This document shows, piece by piece, positions 60,861-64,000 of a DNA stretch of 64,000 nt. This stretch comes from PALSA-505 sp963762615 (lineage in GTDB: Bacteria > Actinomycetota > Actinomycetes > Streptosporangiales > Streptosporangiaceae): assembly GCA_963762615.1 (NCBI GenBank), contig CAVXLG010000012.1, positions 124,001-188,000 of the forward strand, written 5' to 3'. Each line of letters begins with the position of its first letter. Within the stretch, counting starts at the first letter, position 1. The notes below the pieces were generated by a model that saw only the letters and a list, made by a program, of their open reading frames with translations, was not told the origin of the DNA and did no database searches. Made by a program: the position numbers and the translations under genes.

Positions 60861-61256
60861 CTAGATGTTGCCGTCGCCATCGCTGGGGCCGCCGTTGTTG
60901 TCGGCGTCCTGGTCGCCGCCGTTGCCCTGCGGAATCGGGTTGGCGGTCTGGGCAGGGGCCGGGGGAGGAGGCGCGGGAGGCGGCGGGGGAGGCGCGGTGA
61001 CCGCGGCGGGCGGCGGCGCGGAATGGTGGTGATGGTGATGGTGCGCCGCGCCGGCCTGCTTCGGCGGCGCGGCGGCCGCGGCGTGCGCCGGCGTGGACTG
61101 GGCGTGGCTGTGCGCCGTGCCGGCTGGCTTCGGCGCGACTGGTCCAGCGGACGAGCCGCACGCCGCGAGTGTCACCGCGAGCGCAGCCGCTGGCAGCGCC
61201 AGCAGCATCCGCGGGTGACGGCTGAGCACTGCCAGCCGGGTAACAGGCCTGGTCAT
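60861..61256 (-). CDS. Histidine- and proline-rich lipoprotein
   Basis: 131 residues from ATG 61256 with GGGAG upstream. Signal peptide MLLALPAAALAVTLAACGSS with the lipobox LAAC. The mature part is low-complexity: scattered histidines, a run of seven histidines (AAHHHHHHHSAPP), long proline stretches and an acidic/asparagine tail (DQDADNNGGPSDGDGN). Such His clusters bind Zn, Ni or Cu; with no folded domain it may be a metal buffer or wall spacer. It is probably co-transcribed with the following anchored protein gene. Confidence 0.75.
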   Translation of the reverse strand: MTRPVTRLAVLSRHPRMLLALPAAALAVTLAACGSSAGPVAPKPAGTAHSHAQSTPAHAAAAAPPKQAGAAHHHHHHHSAPPPAAVTAPPPPPPAPPPPAPAQTANPIPQGNGGDQDADNNGGPSDGDGNI

Positions 61257-61734
61257 TTTTCTCCCTGTGGTGCTGCTGGGCGCCGGCCTGGTGCCTGTTG
61301 CGCCACCGGGGACGGGGCAGGCTGACGAGCCGGCATAACAGCGACGATGCCGCGCCAGCGGCCTCGTGCCATCGCGGCCAGCCCCCAATCTCATGTCCGG
61401 TTGGCAGGAATCGCGGCCTTCCTGCTACCAGCAACCGGCCGAGGCGGGCCGGTGGGGCAGCGGGCTGCCGCCCGCCGGCCCGATCGACATAGCTCGGCCG
61501 GCCGCGCGGCCCGCGGCGCGCCGTCTGCGGCAGCGGCCGTCCTCGCTGAGACCGGCCGGAGCCGCTTGGCGGTTGCTGCTAGCCGGTAGACGGGTTGGCC
61601 GCCTGCCGGGATGACGCAGCCGCAATGGCGCGCGACAGTGGGTGACATGCAGCACGCACGTGCCGTTCGCTGGGATGCTCGGGACCGACAGGCCGCGCCG
61701 CTGCCGAGGTCAGTTGGCGGTATCGGAGGCTGAG
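61257..61734. other. Intergenic stretch, nothing recognised
   Basis: 478 bases between divergent genes. All frames here look like high-G+C noise without domains or good ribosome sites. Promoters for both flanking genes should lie here but no convincing boxes are evident. Confidence 0.45.
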
Positions 61735-61944
61735 ATGTGCCAGCACCTGCCCGCGTGCCCGGACGCGCACGCGCCGGACTGCACGGCCGCGCGGGTCGTA
61801 GCCGATCATCTCGAGCAGGGCTGGAGCCTGCTGTGCAATGGCGCGGTCCTGTTCGAGGACGGGGGCGCACTGCTCGCCGACGGCCGGGCGGTCGCACCGC
61901 CCGCGTCGGCAGTGCGCCCGCGGCTGGCCGAGCTCACGAGGTAG
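61735..61944 (+). CDS. DUF5999-family small protein
   Basis: 69 residues from the ATG at 61735. MCQHLPACPDAHAPD, AARVVADHLEQGWSLLCNGAVLFEDGGALLADGRAVAPP match the compact Streptomyces-type DUF5999 pattern closely from end to end. The cysteines and histidine at the start (MCQHxxxC) could hold a metal. Function unknown. Confidence 0.8.
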   Translation: MCQHLPACPDAHAPDCTAARVVADHLEQGWSLLCNGAVLFEDGGALLADGRAVAPPASAVRPRLAELTR

Positions 61945-62103
61945 ACATGAACGGGATGGTGGCCGGTGGCTGACGCAACGCAGGCGCGGGAAAACCAGGC
62001 CTATGTTGCGCAGGCTGCTCCGGGAAAGGCAGCCGGTTCCGTGCCGGGCATGGCCCAGCACCGGCCTATCCGTTACCGCTCGGAGCCCGACGCCGGGTCA
62101 TGG

Positions 62104-63222
62104 TCAAGCCGGGCCGCTGGTCTTTTCGGGGTGGTTGTGCACTCCGGGCGGCCCAGGTTTACGGCACCCGTGGGCGGTCAGTGCGTTCGCTATCTCCTGA
62201 GTGGTCTGTTCCCAGCCGCGCAGGCTCGACCGCCGCTGTCGTGCGGCGGCCCGTAGCCGGTGTCGGTGGCGCTCGTCACCCAGCCAGTCGCCGAGCGCGG
62301 CGGCGAGGGCCGCCGGATCGCCGGGAGGGACCAGCTGGCCGGGGCGGGTGCCGTCGGCGGTGGAGCCGAGCGCTTCGGGCAGCCCGCCGACGGCGGCGGC
62401 TATGACGGGCAGGCCGTGGGCCAGCGCTTCGGTGACGGCCATGCCGTAGCTCTCCGAACGGGACGGCGCGACGAGCAGGTCGGCGGTGGTATACGCGTGG
62501 CTGAGCGCCGCACCGGTCAGGACGCCGGCGAGCCGGACGCGGTGACCGTAGCCGAGGCGCGTGATACGGGTCTGCAATTGTTCGACGAAGTCCGGGTCGC
62601 GGTCGAGCGCTCCGGCCAGCACGCAATGCCAGTCCCGCTCAGCGAGGCCGGCGAGCGCCTCGACGAGGACGTCCTGCCCCTTATGGGGGCCGAGGACTCC
62701 GACGCAGATCAGGTGGCCGCGGACGGGCCGGGCCGGGGCAGCGACCTGATCGACGCCGGGCCGGGCGACGTACACCCGGTGGGCCGGGATCGCGTATCGG
62801 GTCAGTACCTGCTGGCGGGTCCATTCGCTGGTAACGACCACGCCGGTGGCCGCGCGGAGCACGACCCGTTCGGACCGCCGCGCGCTGGCATCAAGGTGTG
62901 TGTCGAGGACGGTGGCCAGTGGCATGTGCAGCAGCACTGTCATTCGTGTCCGGCCGATGTGCGGCAGCAGCTGCGCGGCGGCCGGCGAGGCGATGAGCCC
63001 GTCGATCAGGACGGTCTCGCCGTCGGGGATGGCGGAAACGATCCGGGCCAGGTCGGCGCGGGCGCCCGGGCCGGGTGCCGGCCACGCGCCGGCGACGGTC
63101 GTGACCAGCACATCCCATCCGGCTCCGGCCAGTCCGGCGCAGGCGCGCCGGTCATAGATGTTGCCGCCGGTAGGCCAGCCGGGATCGTCGAACCCCTCGG
63201 GGGCTACTACGTGGACCCGCAC
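62104..63222 (-). CDS. Glycosyltransferase family 4 (GT-B), cluster-type
   Basis: 372 residues from a GTG at 63222 with GGAGG upstream. N-terminal: RVHVVAPEGFDDPGWPTGGNIYDRRAC, an acceptor domain type I associate with actinobacterial clusters that also hold pterin-synthase-like and methyltransferase genes. C-terminal GT4 donor site: GVLGPHKGQDVLVEAL and the E-x7-E motif SESYGMAVTEALAHGLPVIAA. No TM segment. It is divergent from a methyltransferase gene with a ~246-base shared control region. The link to the operon at 25-28 kb is from memory of such clusters, not shown here. Confidence 0.9.
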   Translation of the reverse strand: MRVHVVAPEGFDDPGWPTGGNIYDRRACAGLAGAGWDVLVTTVAGAWPAPGPGARADLARIVSAIPDGETVLIDGLIASPAAAQLLPHIGRTRMTVLLHMPLATVLDTHLDASARRSERVVLRAATGVVVTSEWTRQQVLTRYAIPAHRVYVARPGVDQVAAPARPVRGHLICVGVLGPHKGQDVLVEALAGLAERDWHCVLAGALDRDPDFVEQLQTRITRLGYGHRVRLAGVLTGAALSHAYTTADLLVAPSRSESYGMAVTEALAHGLPVIAAAVGGLPEALGSTADGTRPGQLVPPGDPAALAAALGDWLGDERHRHRLRAAARQRRSSLRGWEQTTQEIANALTAHGCRKPGPPGVHNHPEKTSGPA

Positions 63223-63468
63223 GATGTTCCGGCCCTCCAGAGCGCCTGCCGCACCAAGCCAGCCTCCACCCTGCAGCCGGGCTGAACCAAACCCGCCTTG
63301 ACACGGCCCGCTCCTTTCAGGGATGACACAGAATGGTACGTAGAAGCGGTGGATGCTGTTCGACCCGAGACGACCGACGTCCGCTCGACGCGGGACGCGG
63401 CCCGGCAGGTAGCTCTGCCGGGCCGGGTCGCAGCCGCTTGCCGTGCCGGACACCACGCGGGATCTGAC

Positions 63469-64000
63469 GTGAGACAGGATCAACGAGCGCCATTTGTGAC
63501 GGCGCTGGAGCGGGCCCAGGCGGCCGCCTACTCCGCGGGCGAGTATGCAGGCCAGCAGAGCTTCATCCGGGCACGCGAAATCCGGGCGCTGGCTCGCCGG
63601 GCCCGGATCGGCCCCGGCGTCTCGGTGCTCGACCTGTGCTGCGGGGTGGCCGGCCCCGGCCGGATGATCACGGCGGAGTCGGGGTGCCACTACCTGGGCG
63701 TCGATCACTCCGCCAGCGCACTGGCCACCGCCCGAGAGCTGGCCGGGAATCTCCCCTGCCGATTCGAGCAAGCACACCTCCCGCCGCTGCTCGAGGGCCG
63801 CTTTGAGGTGGTACTCCTGCTGGAGACGCTGCTGGCCTTCCCCGACAAGCAGGCCCTGGTGGGTGAGGTGGAGCGCGTGCTGGAGCCAGGCGGGCGGTTC
63901 GCTTTCACGGTCGAGGAAGGCCGGCCGCTCACCCAGCAGGAGCGGGCGCGGATGCCCGGCGCCGATACAGTCTGGCTCATCGAGTTGGCGGAATTGACAG
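63469..64000 (+). CDS. Class I SAM-dependent methyltransferase (partial, runs off the window)
   Basis: From a GTG at 63469 the frame is open for 177 codons to the window edge. The SAM loop VSVLDLCCGVAGPGRMITAE is followed by YLGVDHSASALATARELA, VVLLLETLLAFPD and RVLEPGGRFAFTVEEGRPL, a normal Methyltransf_11/25 core of which only the C-terminus is missing. Divergent from the glycosyltransferase, its probable pathway partner. Confidence 0.8.
   Translation, partial: MRQDQRAPFVTALERAQAAAYSAGEYAGQQSFIRAREIRALARRARIGPGVSVLDLCCGVAGPGRMITAESGCHYLGVDHSASALATARELAGNLPCRFEQAHLPPLLEGRFEVVLLLETLLAFPDKQALVGEVERVLEPGGRFAFTVEEGRPLTQQERARMPGADTVWLIELAELT

Noticed and set aside
61966..62256. GTG-started frame after the DUF5999 gene
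   Set aside because: It reads into the 3' end of the glycosyltransferase on the other strand and has no recognisable fold.

Overview
The window is very G+C-rich and densely coded on both strands. Several families point to a filamentous or soil Actinomycetota: an AfsR-like BTAD/NB-ARC regulator, DUF574 S-adenosyl methyltransferases, a DUF5999 small protein, two ECF sigma factors (one with a fused SnoaL-type domain), several drug-efflux MFS pumps and large LuxR/AAA regulators. A Streptosporangiales- or Streptomyces-like genome fits best, but no marker gene fixes the genus. No rRNA, tRNA, CRISPR array or complete insertion sequence was seen.

Layout. 0-4.6 kb: a two-component system (kinase whole, response regulator only just entering the window) divergent from a MacB-type ABC exporter. 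4.8-9.9 kb: RidA-like protein, MFS pump with a truncated TetR, a small CxC/CxxH protein, a patatin phospholipase, and a methyltransferase/MerR divergent pair around a MerR-type operator. 10-17 kb: SigX5/SigG-like ECF factor, DHA2 pump plus unusual SDR separated by a perfect 27-bp tandem repeat, S9 peptidase and a berberine-bridge-type flavoenzyme. 17-24 kb: AfsR-like regulator, a receiver/thioredoxin-reductase fusion and an alanine-dehydrogenase/PNT-fold enzyme. The flavoenzyme and the fusion protein share an 11-bp-period direct-repeat box at nearly the same distance from their starts, suggesting one regulon. 25.3-28.3 kb: a tightly coupled operon of pterin synthase, methyltransferase, glycosyltransferase and SDR, preceded by a micro-ORF. 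It is the best candidate here for an undescribed pathway, possibly a glycosylated or methylated pterin.

28-46 kb is a mixed accessory region: a frameshifted ferredoxin-reductase-type flavoprotein, a double HD-GYP protein with a LuxR DNA-binding tail, methyltransferases, a frameshifted XRE/NB-ARC/TPR regulator, a secreted barrel/ricin protein, a TetR/NmrA divergent pair, two more MFS pumps, and an ECF sigma factor with a frameshifted membrane partner. 46-57 kb: a large flippase/pseudokinase fusion, then a LuxR/AAA regulator (frameshifted) and an MMPL exporter lying between two nearly identical 230-bp direct repeats, which suggests insertion or duplication of a 6.4-kb unit. 57-64 kb: small actinobacterial proteins, an Ohr/OsmC peroxidase, membrane and lipoproteins, and at the right edge a second glycosyltransferase/methyltransferase pair.

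Four long genes are each interrupted by one small frameshift at an otherwise intact junction. Either this region is decaying or the assembly carries small indel errors. The read evidence needs to be known before these are called pseudogenes.
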